Assembly: GCA_016876015.1 (NCBI GenBank)
Contig: VGOD01000031.1
Coordinates: 1 to 35,563 of the forward strand
Reading direction: 5' to 3'
Length of the DNA stretch: 35,563 nt
Source of the DNA: Chloroflexota bacterium
GTDB taxonomy: Bacteria; Chloroflexota; Anaerolineae; CG2-30-64-16
Below are positions 1 to 10,499 of the stretch, piece by piece. The number at the start of each line of letters is the position of its first letter. Position 1 is the stretch's first letter. A program made the translations under genes and the position numbers. The notes beneath the pieces were generated by a model. The model did no database searches. It was not told the DNA's origin and saw only the letters and a list, made by a program, of their open reading frames with translations.

Positions 1-2
1 TG

Positions 3-2009
3 GTCAACCGGCTGACTGCGTTCGCTCAACGGGTGGGCTGGTGGGTGAACGGCGTGGTCTCTGGCGAAGGGCTCGCCGATAACCTGGTGCTGGTGGGGTT
101 TGCGGCGCTGCTCGCCTGGCTCGTGGCTGCCTGGGCAGGCTGGTGGCTGGCTCGCCGCGGTCGGGCTTTCGTGGCGCTGCTGCCCACAGGGATGTTGCTG
201 GTGCAACAGACCTACAACGCCGATGCCGGGTATGCCTGGCTGCTCGTCTACGCTGGATCGCTGACGATGCTGCTCGTGCTGGGCGGCAACCATTGGCTGA
301 TCGAGGAATGGGAGCGCACGGGCGTGGACTATTCGCCCGAAATCCGGCTGGAGGCGGGGCTGATCGGGCTGCTGCTCGTGGCGCTGGTGCTGATCGCCTC
401 GCCGACTCTGCCTTTCCTGACGTCCCGAGAGGCGTCGGAGGCGTTCTGGCGCATGTTTGGCGAACCGTACCGGGAGGTGGAGCAGCGCCTCACGCAAAGC
501 TTTGTCGGCGTGCAGCCGGGCCGCTCGCTGATCCCGCCGTCGGGCGTGGCGGCCGGTGGTCTGCCGCGCGCCCATCTGCTGGGCGGCCGGCCTGAGCTGG
601 GGCAGGAGATCGCGTTACGCGTGCGGGTGCGCGGCGCGCGATCCAGCGACCTGCTCTACTGGCGCGGCCAGACGTTCGCCGGCTATACTGGCCGCGGGTG
701 GGAGGCGGGCGCTCCTGCGGCCGGTCGTGGGTCAGGTGGACAGCCGGCGTGGAGCGATCTGGTGCGGCAGGCGCTGAAGGCCGGAGAGTCGTGGATCGAG
801 CTGAGCCCCGCCGGCCGGCATCAGGTGCTCAGCTCGGTAGAGGTGGTCGAGGCCTCCCGCTCGGTGCTCTATGCGGCCGGCGAGCCGCTGTCGGCCGATC
901 GGCCGTATGAGGCGACGGTGCGCGCGCCGGGCGAGCTCGTCGCGCTTTCCGGTCAGGGCGGGCCGGTGCGCTACACCGTGCTCGGCGCGGTGCTCGACGC
1001 CGACCCGAATCTGCTGCGCGCTGCGGGCGAGCGCTATCCCGGCCACATCGCAGAGCTGTACCTGGGCCTGCCCGAGAACCTGCCTGCTGAGCTGCGGACC
1101 TATGCCGCGGAGATCACATCGGCCGCGGCTACGCCCTACGACAAGGCGCTGGCGATCGAGGCTGCTTTGCGACGATTGTCCTATAGTCTGGACGTGCCGG
1201 CGCCCCCCGCAGGACGCGAAGTGGTCTCGTGGTTCTTGTTCGATCTGCGCCAGGGCTACTGCGACTACTTTGCTTCGGCGATGGTGGTGCTGGCGCGACT
1301 GAATCGCGTGCCGGCCAGGCTGGCGATCGGCTACGCGACCGGCGAATACGACCCGCGCTCCGATCGCTATGAGGTGAGCGAGCTGCAGGCGCACTCGTGG
1401 CCAGAGATCTATTTTCCGGGTTTCGGCTGGGCGCCCTTCGAGCCGACCCCCGCGCGCGCGACCCCGGCGCGTGGGGGCGAGGCCGGCGCGGGATTCTATC
1501 CGTATGAAGACCCTATCGGGTGGGAACAGGGACTGAATGAGATACGCGAGCAGGGTTCGGTGTATGCAGCCGCGGCTACGCGCACACTCCGGACGCAGCG
1601 TGGTCTCGGCGCCATCAACCTGCTGCTCGTGCTAAGCTATCTGTTCGTCTGGTTCCGACTGCGCAATGGCGAACCCCCGACAGGCGCGGCGAGCTGGTAT
1701 GCCCGGCTGGCGCGTTGGGGCGGACGGCTCGGCCAGCCGTTGCGCGCAACAGACACGTCGCGCGAGTATGTGGCCGCGCTGGACGGGGCGGTCGAGCGCG
1801 CGCTGGAACGCGTGCTGGTCCGGCGGGCCAGCGCAGAATGGGCGGCCGAGGTGGTGCGCGCCGATGCCGCGTTTGTCGCTGAGGCTTACGAAACCTCGCT
1901 CTACGCGCCAGAAGCTATCGCTGCGCACGCCGACGCCAGCCCCGACGCACGCTGGACCCCCCTGTGGGCCGCCTTCCGGCGGCTGTGGTGGGCCAGGTGG
2001 CGGGTGTGA
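3..2009 (+). CDS. Transglutaminase-like membrane protein, 5' end outside window
   Basis: Membrane protein with an extracytoplasmic transglutaminase-like (papain-fold) domain. It opens with hydrophobic segments (LVLVGFAALLAWLVAAWAG; further ones around residues 45-85 and 105-125 counted from the GTG at 33). A long extracytoplasmic part follows, then the core: Cys in QGYCDYFASAM, His in ELQAHSWPEIYFPGFGW and a following FEPTPA. One more hydrophobic segment lies near residue 535, and a DUF4129-like cytoplasmic tail closes the protein. The frame is open back to base 3 with no stop and no ribosome site before the GTG at 33, so the true start is probably upstream. The 776-aa protein at 19107-21437 has the same architecture. 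Homologues are often found beside MoxR ATPase and DUF58 genes, but none is visible here. Function: unknown peptidase or transamidase role in the cell envelope. Family call firm, substrate unknown. Confidence 0.85.
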   Translation, partial: VNRLTAFAQRVGWWVNGVVSGEGLADNLVLVGFAALLAWLVAAWAGWWLARRGRAFVALLPTGMLLVQQTYNADAGYAWLLVYAGSLTMLLVLGGNHWLIEEWERTGVDYSPEIRLEAGLIGLLLVALVLIASPTLPFLTSREASEAFWRMFGEPYREVEQRLTQSFVGVQPGRSLIPPSGVAAGGLPRAHLLGGRPELGQEIALRVRVRGARSSDLLYWRGQTFAGYTGRGWEAGAPAAGRGSGGQPAWSDLVRQALKAGESWIELSPAGRHQVLSSVEVVEASRSVLYAAGEPLSADRPYEATVRAPGELVALSGQGGPVRYTVLGAVLDADPNLLRAAGERYPGHIAELYLGLPENLPAELRTYAAEITSAAATPYDKALAIEAALRRLSYSLDVPAPPAGREVVSWFLFDLRQGYCDYFASAMVVLARLNRVPARLAIGYATGEYDPRSDRYEVSELQAHSWPEIYFPGFGWAPFEPTPARATPARGGEAGAGFYPYEDPIGWEQGLNEIREQGSVYAAAATRTLRTQRGLGAINLLLVLSYLFVWFRLRNGEPPTGAASWYARLARWGGRLGQPLRATDTSREYVAALDGAVERALERVLVRRASAEWAAEVVRADAAFVAEAYETSLYAPEAIAAHADASPDARWTPLWAAFRRLWWARWRV

Positions 2010-2045
2010 AGGTTGGAAGTTGGAGGTTGGAGGCTGGAAGTTGGA
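2009..2045. repeat. Short GGTTGGA/AGTTGGA simple repeat
   Basis: A purine/T-rich run of near-identical 7-8 base units (GGTTGGAAGTTGGAGGTTGG and on) fills almost the whole gap between the transglutaminase-like gene and serS. No function is visible. It resembles, on the opposite strand, the CCTACCAA run before gcvH. Confidence 0.6.
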
Positions 2046-2065
2046 CAGCGAAAAGGAGCGCATAG

Positions 2066-3346
2066 ATGCTGGATATTCGATACATGCGTGAGCACCGCGA
2101 CGGGGTTTTCGCGGCGATGGCGGTGTTGGCCGCGACCGATGCGCCCGTGGCCGAGGCGTTGGCGCTCGATGAGCGCCGGCGCCAGATCTTGACCGAAGTG
2201 GAGGCGTTGCGCGCCGAGCGCAACACCGGCTCGAAGCAGATTGGCCAACTGATGCGGGAGGGCAAACGGGCCGAGGGCCAGGCGCTACAGGGCCGCATGA
2301 GTCAGATCGGCGATCAGATCAAGGCATTGGACGAGGAGTTGGCGCGGGTAGAAACGGCGTTCCAGGACGCCATGCTTCGCATCCCCAACCTGCCGCATCC
2401 TGATGTGCCGGTGGGCAAGGACGAAAGCGAGAATGTCGTCGTACGCGCCGAGGGCGCAGTGGCCGAGTTCGATTTCGAGCCGAAGGCGCACTGGGACCTG
2501 GGGGTCGCGCTCGACATCATTGACTTCGAGCGCGGGGTGAAGCTCAGTGGCACGCGCTTCTATCTCCTCAAGGGCGCGGCTGCGCGCCTGCAGCGGGCGC
2601 TCATCACCTGGATGCTCGACCTGCACATCGAGCAGCACGGCTACATCGAGGTGTATCCGCCGTACATGGTCAAATCGGAGATCATGGTGGGCACGGGCAA
2701 CCTGCCTAAGTTTGGCGACAACCTGTATCACGACGCCGAAGAGGACTTCTGGTGGATTCCCACGGCCGAGGCGCCGGTCACGAATATGTACCGGGACGAG
2801 ATCCTGGATGGCGGCCGGCTGCCCATCAATCACGTCGCCTACACGGCCTGTTTTCGCCGCGAGAAGATGAGCGCCGGCCGCGATGTGCGCGGGATCAAAC
2901 GCGGCCACCAGTTCGACAAGGTGGAGATGGTCAAGTTCGTGACGCCGGAAAGCTCGCTGGATGAGTTGCACAGACTGATCGGCCACGCAGAGGACGTCTG
3001 CCGCGGACTGGGCATTCCACACCGGGTGGTCCAGATGTGCACCGGCGATCTGAGCTTCGTGTCGGCCGCCAAGTACGACGTGGAGATGTGGGCGCCGGGG
3101 TGCGGCGAATGGCTGGAGGTCAGCTCGTGCGCCAACTTCATGGACTTCCAGGCGCGGCGGGCCAACATCCGCTTTCGCCGCGAGCCGGGCGCCAGGCCAG
3201 AATACGTCCACACCCTGAACGGGTCAGGGTTGGCCCTGCCGCGCACGATGATCGCGGTGATCGAGAACTACCAGCAGGCTGATGGCTCGATCGTGGTCCC
3301 CCAGGTGTTACGGCCCTACATGGGTGGGCTGACGCGCATCGGGTGA
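2066..3346 (+). CDS. serS: Seryl-tRNA synthetase
   Basis: Class II aminoacyl-tRNA synthetase that charges tRNA-Ser with serine in the cytoplasm. At 426 aa it has the usual bacterial length. Residues 1-105 form the N-terminal antiparallel coiled-coil arm that grips the long variable arm of tRNA-Ser. The catalytic core follows: TAEAPVTNMYRDE (serine and dimer region), motif 2 in ACFRREKMSAGRDVRGIKR and motif 3 in LNGSGLALPRTMIAVIENYQ. The ATG at 2066 has an AAAGGAG ribosome site 7 bases upstream. The gene lies directly ahead of two tRNA-Ser genes, an unusually direct pairing of enzyme and substrate genes. Those tRNAs have their own promoter at 3565. Identification is secure. Confidence 0.98.
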   Translation: MLDIRYMREHRDGVFAAMAVLAATDAPVAEALALDERRRQILTEVEALRAERNTGSKQIGQLMREGKRAEGQALQGRMSQIGDQIKALDEELARVETAFQDAMLRIPNLPHPDVPVGKDESENVVVRAEGAVAEFDFEPKAHWDLGVALDIIDFERGVKLSGTRFYLLKGAAARLQRALITWMLDLHIEQHGYIEVYPPYMVKSEIMVGTGNLPKFGDNLYHDAEEDFWWIPTAEAPVTNMYRDEILDGGRLPINHVAYTACFRREKMSAGRDVRGIKRGHQFDKVEMVKFVTPESSLDELHRLIGHAEDVCRGLGIPHRVVQMCTGDLSFVSAAKYDVEMWAPGCGEWLEVSSCANFMDFQARRANIRFRREPGARPEYVHTLNGSGLALPRTMIAVIENYQQADGSIVVPQVLRPYMGGLTRIG

Positions 3347-3373
3347 GGGAGGGAGCGCACATCGGAAACCGCC

Positions 3374-3455
3374 TCTATCGGTTTCGAGCCTTTAGGCGGT
3401 CTGTCGCTCAGCCAACTGAACCGGCTGATCCTAGAGGAGGCTTCGCACAGCCTCG
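3374..3455. repeat. Palindromic repeat element, copy A (intergenic)
   Basis: About 80 bases with outer arms GGTTTCGAG and CTCGAAACC and an inner hairpin GAGGCT-TCGCAC-AGCCTC. A clearly related copy lies inside the coding region at 24058-24143: both share AACCGGCTGATCCT and then AGGAGGCTTCGCACAGCCTC. A further short hairpin, CATGCCG-GTGT-CGGCATG, follows at about 3486-3503. Together these mark a dispersed palindromic family in this genome. Confidence 0.75.
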
Positions 3456-3564
3456 AAACCGGTCGCGCATGTTCTTGCCGGAGCGCATGCCGGTGTCGGC
3501 ATGGGAACTCGCAGTGACGAAGTCGCCGACGGTTTTGCGTTACACTTCGCATCGGATCGGCTTT

Positions 3565-3593
3565 TTGACATCTCCGCCGCGCCGTGCTATACT
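3565..3593 (+). promoter_or_regulatory. Sigma-70-type promoter for the tRNA cluster
   Basis: TTGACA at 3565-3570, a 17-base spacer, and TATACT at 3588-3593: an almost perfect housekeeping promoter. Transcription should start near 3600, about 24 bases before the first base of tRNA-Ser(UGA). An inverted repeat, TGCTATAC (3585-3592) with GTATAGCA (3612-3619), covers the -10 box and the start region. Confidence 0.85.
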
Positions 3594-3623
3594 TACCATT
3601 GTTGCGAAACGGTATAGCATCGT

Positions 3624-4444
<821 letters not shown>

Positions 4445-4500
4445 GTGGGTAAGGGTCAATTAAAGATCCTTCGCGGGTTCAAATCCCGCCCTCCCCGCCA

Positions 4501-4526
4501 GCCCTGGAATCTCGTTTCCAGGGGGC
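4501..4526 (+). other. Spacer hairpin between tRNA-Ser(GCU) and tRNA-Arg
   Basis: CCCTGGAA and TTCCAGGG form an 8-bp stem around a TCTCGT loop, with no T-run after it. It is more likely a structured processing spacer than a terminator. Confidence 0.5.
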
Positions 4527-4529
4527 TAT

Positions 4530-4603
4530 GTCCCAGTAGCTCAGTGGATTAGAGCGCTTCCCTGCGGAGGAAGAGGCCGAGCGTTCGAATCGCTCCTGGG
4601 ATA
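4530..4603 (+). tRNA. tRNA-Arg(GCG)
   Basis: 74-nt class I tRNA without an encoded CCA. The acceptor GTCCCAG pairs with CTGGGAT (one G-U). The D arm is GCTC-AGTGGATTA-GAGC and keeps A20, an arginine identity element. The anticodon arm is CTTCC-CTGCGGA-GGAAG, and the T arm GAGCG-TTCGAAT-CGCTC. The anticodon by position is GCG. Most bacteria read CGU/CGC/CGA with an ACG anticodon edited to inosine, so an encoded GCG is uncommon. It is the last gene of the cluster before a strong terminator. Confidence 0.9.
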
Positions 4604-4610
4604 TCTGATA

Positions 4611-4646
4611 AAAAGAGCCGCCGCTCCCAAGAGCGGCGGCTCTTTT
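4611..4646. terminator. Bidirectional intrinsic terminator
   Basis: AAAAGAGCCGCCGCTC, loop CCAA, GAGCGGCGGCTCTTTT: a perfect 16-bp stem flanked by A4 on one side and T4 on the other. It can stop both the tRNA cluster (plus) and the patB-like gene (minus). Confidence 0.93.
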
Positions 4647-5794
4647 CATGCCAGCGCCCGCGCCATTCGCTCCAGCGCCTCGGTCAAGACCGCGCGCGGG
4701 CAGCCAAAGTTGAGCCGCACGAAGCCCTCGCCCCCGCGACCAAAACTGGGACCATCGTTGAGCGCGACCTTTGCTTTCTCCAGGAAGAACTTCTGCGGGT
4801 TGCCGGCGATGCCCGCGTTTCGACAGTTGAGCCATGCCAGGTAGGTGCCTTCCACAGGGCTGACGGCAATGCCCGGCAAACGCTGGCGCACGAAGCCGGT
4901 CAGGTAGTCGCGATTGGCTTGCAGGTAGTGCAGACACGCCTCCAGCCACGGCTGGCCGTCGCGATAGGCCGCGAGCGCGGCCACGAAGCCGAGCACGTTG
5001 ACGTGCGAAGCCAGCCCCTTGTGCGCAGCCTGGTAGCGTTTGCGTAGACCCGCGTCGGGGATGATCGCCACCGAACAGTGCAGGCCAGGGATGTTGAACG
5101 TCTTGCTGGGCGCCAACAGGGTGATCGTGCGCGCCTCGATCTCAGGGCTCAGCGCGGCGATGGGGATGTGCTGGTAGCCGTCGAAGATCAGGTCGCAGTG
5201 GATTTCGTCCGAGCAGATGACCAGGTTGTGGCGCAGGCAGATCTCAGCCATCTGTTCCAGCTCGCGACGATCGAAGACGCGACTGACCGGGTTGTGCGGG
5301 CTGCACAGCAGGAAGAGACGCGTGCGGTCGCGGATCGCGGCTTCGAAGGCGTCCAGGTCAATCACGTAGCAGCCGTCGGGCTGCCGCGTCAGCTCCATCT
5401 CGTCGCGCGCCATGCCTGCATTTCCAGGCGCAGTCAGAAAGGGCGGATAGACCGGCGTCTGCACCAGGACGCCGGCCCCTGGTTCGGCGATCGCATGACA
5501 TGCCTGGTTGAAGCCGTTCACGACCCCTGCCGTGAAGATCAGCGCCTCTGGCCCCACCCGCCAACTGTAAAGCCGTTCCAGCCGTTCTGCGATTACCTCG
5601 CGCAAGCCTGCGGGAATCCTGCCATAGCCCAGGATGCCGTGGTCAATCCGTTCGTGAAGGGCACGCGTCACCGCTTCCGGCGCGGGGAAGTCCATGTCGG
5701 CCACCCACAGCGGCAACACATCCTCGTTGAAGACGTCCCACTTGAGGCTGTCAGTGTGGCGTCGTTCCACTACCCGGTCGAAATCGTAGGTCAT
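4646..5794 (-). CDS. patB: PatB/MalY-family PLP-dependent C-S lyase or aminotransferase
   Basis: Fold type I PLP enzyme of the cystathionine beta-lyase PatB/MalY family. It likely cleaves cystathionine or cysteine conjugates to pyruvate, ammonia and a thiol in the cytoplasm. At 382 aa it has normal length. Family marks: the N-terminal RRHTDSLKWDVFNEDVLPLW with VADMDFPAPE; HNPVSRVFDRRELEQMAEIC; the cofactor Asp in SDEIHCDLIF; the Schiff-base lysine in LLAPSKTFNIPGL; and the C-terminal RLNFGCPRAVLTEALERM. The start ATG overlaps the stop of the upstream minus-strand gene by 4 bases (ATGA), so the two are translationally coupled. The stop lies in the T-run of the terminator. The family is clear, but the exact substrate is not shown by sequence. 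Confidence 0.9.
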   Translation of the reverse strand: MTYDFDRVVERRHTDSLKWDVFNEDVLPLWVADMDFPAPEAVTRALHERIDHGILGYGRIPAGLREVIAERLERLYSWRVGPEALIFTAGVVNGFNQACHAIAEPGAGVLVQTPVYPPFLTAPGNAGMARDEMELTRQPDGCYVIDLDAFEAAIRDRTRLFLLCSPHNPVSRVFDRRELEQMAEICLRHNLVICSDEIHCDLIFDGYQHIPIAALSPEIEARTITLLAPSKTFNIPGLHCSVAIIPDAGLRKRYQAAHKGLASHVNVLGFVAALAAYRDGQPWLEACLHYLQANRDYLTGFVRQRLPGIAVSPVEGTYLAWLNCRNAGIAGNPQKFFLEKAKVALNDGPSFGRGGEGFVRLNFGCPRAVLTEALERMARALA

Positions 5795-6555
5795 GACGTG
5801 AGAGTACCCCTTTCACAGGGATGAAGTATGCCGCCCAGCTCGGCGACCATGGTAGTCAACCGCCGGGCCCAGCCGGCCGGGTCGGCTTCGAGCGCGGCGC
5901 GTGTGACGATCGCTGCTCGCCAGCCTTCGGCCGCCAGCAGATAGTCGGGCGGCCAAGACTCGCGCAGACCGTCCGTTTCACGCGGTTCATCTTCGACGAT
6001 CACTGCTACCCTGCCGCCGCGGCACAGCAGTGCAAAGTCAGCGACGTAGTGCGGCTGATCCTCGCGCAGCGGGTATTGGCGCTCGGCTTCCACATCCGCC
6101 TGCTTGAGAGCGGCCCACAGGCGTTCCTGGGCCGTGCTCTTGATCCACAGATCGTTGATCTCCTCGGCCGCCAACAGCCTGTCGAGGGTGGTGGAGATGA
6201 ACGTGATGCGACGCAAGCGTCGGCTCGGAATCGGCCGCGGCAGCAGCTCCAGCGGGCCGAGCGTGACTTTGTAATACTGCGCATCTGCTCTGGGGTGATC
6301 CGGCTCTTCGGGGAGCAACTCGCGACGCCGCGCCAGGCGATAGCCGCGCACAGGCGCCAGCCAGCGCACAGCCCAGCGTTCCTCCGGCGGGAACGCGGCG
6401 GTCTGATAGAGGGCCAGGTGTTCGGCCGCGATGCGTCGCGGCGCATGCGCCAGCGGGATGCGATACCAGCCCTGCTCGCGGGCGCGCGCCAGGTCGGCCG
6501 GGTCGTTGACGACAACGACGAGAACGGGGCTTTCAGAGGATGCACAGTCGAGCAC
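5791..6555 (-). CDS. Uncharacterised protein with a C-terminal restriction-endonuclease-like fold
   Basis: 254-aa protein of unknown role. The N-terminal part (LVVVVNDPADLARAREQGW, then AERLALYQ-like and basic segments) is not recognised. Residues 145-215 resemble the DUF559/Vsr-like PD-(D/E)XK fold: TAQERLWAALKQADVEAERQ, then YVADFALLC and VAVIVEDEP, the last two matching the usual Asp and Glu positions. The usual E-x-K lysine is not obvious, so activity is uncertain. The start is a GTG at 6555. A TACAAT -10 box (complement of 6562-6567) ends only 6 bases before it, so the mRNA may be leaderless. It overlaps patB by 4 bases as an operon. Proteins of this general type occur next to unrelated genes in Chloroflexota; no partner suggests a function. 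Confidence 0.6.
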   Translation of the reverse strand: MLDCASSESPVLVVVVNDPADLARAREQGWYRIPLAHAPRRIAAEHLALYQTAAFPPEERWAVRWLAPVRGYRLARRRELLPEEPDHPRADAQYYKVTLGPLELLPRPIPSRRLRRITFISTTLDRLLAAEEINDLWIKSTAQERLWAALKQADVEAERQYPLREDQPHYVADFALLCRGGRVAVIVEDEPRETDGLRESWPPDYLLAAEGWRAAIVTRAALEADPAGWARRLTTMVAELGGILHPCERGTLTS

Positions 6556-6606
6556 TGCCTGATTGTACCAGAGACAACGCGATTCTCATAGCCAGGCGGA
6601 TGAATG

Positions 6607-6635
6607 CGTGGCGCAAGATGCCATCTTGCGCCACG
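6607..6635. repeat. Perfect 14-bp palindrome between divergent genes
   Basis: Arms CGTGGCGCAAGATG (6607-6620) and CATCTTGCGCCACG (6622-6635) around a single C. It lies just upstream of the hyuA -10 box and about 50 bases from the divergent gene start. It could be a repressor operator, a dispersed REP-like repeat, or an RNA hairpin. Confidence 0.75.
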
Positions 6636-6658
6636 TGCGGCCGGCGCGAGTTGTGTGC

Positions 6659-6664
6659 TATAAT
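6659..6664 (+). promoter_or_regulatory. Candidate -10 box for hyuAB
   Basis: TATAAT, exact consensus; no good -35 at 17 bases. It places the transcript start near 6671, downstream of the first ATG of the long open frame (6563), so that ATG cannot be the start. Confidence 0.55.
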
Positions 6665-6712
6665 CCGCCGCAGGCCATTCCTGGCTTTCACCAGTCATCC
6701 TGGAGGTCTGCC

Positions 6713-8892
6713 ATCACTCTCATCTCTTCACCGAACAGCCATGCGCCGATCGTCGGCGTGGATGTCGGCGGCACCTTCACCGACCTCGTCTACTTCGCCG
6801 AGGGGCGGCTCCATATCTTCAAGCTGTTGTCCACGAAGGCTGATCCTTCGACGGCCTTGCTGGCCGGGCTCGCCGCGTTGAACGTCGCGGCCGAAGTGAT
6901 CGTCTCTCACGGCACAACGGTGGCTACCAACGCGGTGCTGGAGCACAGCGGCGCACGCACAGCGCTCATCACCACGCGCGGCTTCCGCGACGTGCTCGCC
7001 ATCGGCCGGCAGACGCGGCCGGCTCTTTATCGGCTGGCGTTCGCCCCTCGCTGGCTGCCTGTGGCCGATGGGTTGCGCTTCGAAGTGACTGAAAGGATCG
7101 GGCCTGGCGGCGAGATACTGACGCCTCTCGACGAAGCCGAGACCGCGACCGTGCTGCGTCAGGTCGTCGCAGCGGGCGCCCAATCGCTGGCCATCTGTCT
7201 GCTTTTTTCCTTCGCCAATCCGGTTCACGAGGCGCGGCTCAAGCAGATGGCCGAAGCGCACGGCCTGGCGGTCTCTGTCTCGTCGGAGATCTTGCCCGAG
7301 TTCCGCGAGTACGAACGCACTTCGACCACCGTGCTCAACGCCTATGTCATGCCGCTGATGGACGGCTACCTGGCGCGACTTGAGGCGGGGCTGGCCAGCC
7401 GGGGCCAGAGCGGTGGGCAGTTCGGAGTCGAAACTCCGGGAAGGACACGGGAGGCCGGCGGACCGCGGCCGGCGAGCGGCCCGCGTCTGTGGATCATGCA
7501 GTCCTCGGGCGGCATCCTGAGCGCATCGGCGGCCCGGCGCCAGCCGGTGCGCACGTTGCTCTCGGGGCCGGCCGCGGGCGTCATGGGCGCGGTCTTCGTG
7601 GCGAAGACGGCCGGCTGCGATCAGATCATCACCTTCGACATGGGGGGCACCTCCACCGATGTCGCGCTGCCCGGCGGCAGTCCGTGGCTGGCTGACGCCG
7701 CGATCTCGCACACGCACGAAGGCCGGCCGGGGTTCGATGGCCTCGGAGGCATCGAAGGCTGGCCGGTGCGCGTTCCCATGCTGGATATTCACACCGTGGG
7801 AGCCGGCGGCGGCTCTATCGCCTGGGTTGATGCGGGCGGCGCGCTGCGCGTTGGTCCCCAGAGCGCCGGCAGCGAGCCAGGGCCAGCCTGCTACGGCCGC
7901 GCATCGGCCGGCGCTGGGCCGGTCTTCACGGTGACAGACGCCAACTTGCTCCTCGGCCGGCTCGACGCAGCGCGCTTTTTGGGAAGCCGGATGCGCCTCC
8001 ATCGGGCCGCGGCCGAGGCTGCGGCCGACCCGCTGGCCGCGCTGCTGGGCATGACGCCCGTCGAACTGGCCGAGGGGGTGCTGCGGGTGGCGAACGCCCG
8101 CATGGAGCAGGCGATCAGGGTGATCTCTGTTGCGCGCGGGTTCGATCCGCGCGGTTTCGCGCTGCTGCCGTTCGGCGGCGCCGGTCCCATGCACGCGCTC
8201 GATCTGGCCGAGGCGCTTCTCGTCAGCCGTGTCCTGATCCCGCGCCATCCCGGCGTTCTGTCCGCACTGGGCCTGGTCTTGGCTGATTTCACCACCGATC
8301 ACTCGCGCACTGTGATGCGCCGATTGGTCGAGGTGGACCGCGCTGCGTTGGCTGCGCTGTTCGCGCCTCTGCTGGCCCAAGGGCAGGCCGATCTCATGGC
8401 CGAAGGTTTCTCGCCCCAGGCGACCGGGTTGGAGCAGGCGCTCGATCTGCGCTATCGCGGCCAGTCCTTCGAGCTGACGATCCCGGCCGATGAGACCGAT
8501 CCCGTGATGGCCGCGCGGCATTTCCACGCCGCGCATGAGCAGCGCTACGGCTATGCCCGGCCGATGCCGCCGGGCAGCGACCCGCGCGCGGGGATCGAGC
8601 TGGTCAACGTGCGCGTGACCGCGCGCGGTCGCCGCAGCCGGCCAGAGTTCACGGCGCAGACGCCCACCCCCTCGCCCGATCCCGCCGCGGCCCAAGTTGG
8701 CCAGACGCGCTTGCGGGCTGGCGGCCAGTGGCAGTTGGCGCCGGTCTACGAGCGTGACCTGCTCTGTCCTGGTGGCCGGCTGGCCGGCCCGGCGCTGGTG
8801 GTGCAGGAGGATGCCACGATCGTCATCATCCCCGGCTGGTCCGGCCAGGTTGACCCCTGGCTCAACCTCGTGTGCGAGAGAAGGGAGGAAAG

Positions 8893-8896
<4 letters not shown>
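6713..8896 (+). CDS. hyuA: Hydantoinase/oxoprolinase subunit A
   Basis: ASKHA-fold ATPase subunit (Hydant_A_N plus Hydantoinase_A). It works with HyuB in ATP-dependent opening of hydantoin or 5-oxoproline rings, or acetone-carboxylase-like chemistry. Motifs: the N-terminal phosphate loop VGVDVGGTFTDLVYF, HGTTVATNAVLE, LSGPAAGVMGA, DMGGTSTDVAL, VGAGGGSIAWVDAGGALRVG and FGGAGPMHA. 727 aa. No ATG, GTG or TTG lies at a suitable place. GGAGG at 6702-6706 is followed 6 bases later by an in-frame ATC (6713), which puts the glycine-rich loop about 13 residues in, as expected. Residues ~231-256 (QSGGQFGVETPGRTREAGG region) are an insertion relative to the family, and the DNA there holds a hairpin. The stop overlaps hyuB (ATGA). 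Confidence 0.88.
7423..7438. repeat. Small hairpin inside hyuA
   Basis: CGGAGT-CGAA-ACTCCG, in a stretch encoding an extra Gly/Pro/Arg-rich loop before the conserved LWIMQSSGG. It looks like a palindromic repeat accommodated in frame. Confidence 0.5.
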
Positions 8897-10485
<1,589 letters not shown>

Positions 10486-10499
10486 TCTGTCAGTCGCGA

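Noticed and set aside
6563-6712. Upstream ATG extension of hyuA
   Set aside because: It lies before the TATAAT box and has no ribosome site. The added 50 residues do not belong to the family.
6728-8695. Long minus-strand open frame opposite hyuA
   Set aside because: It is a GC-rich shadow of hyuA with no recognisable domain.
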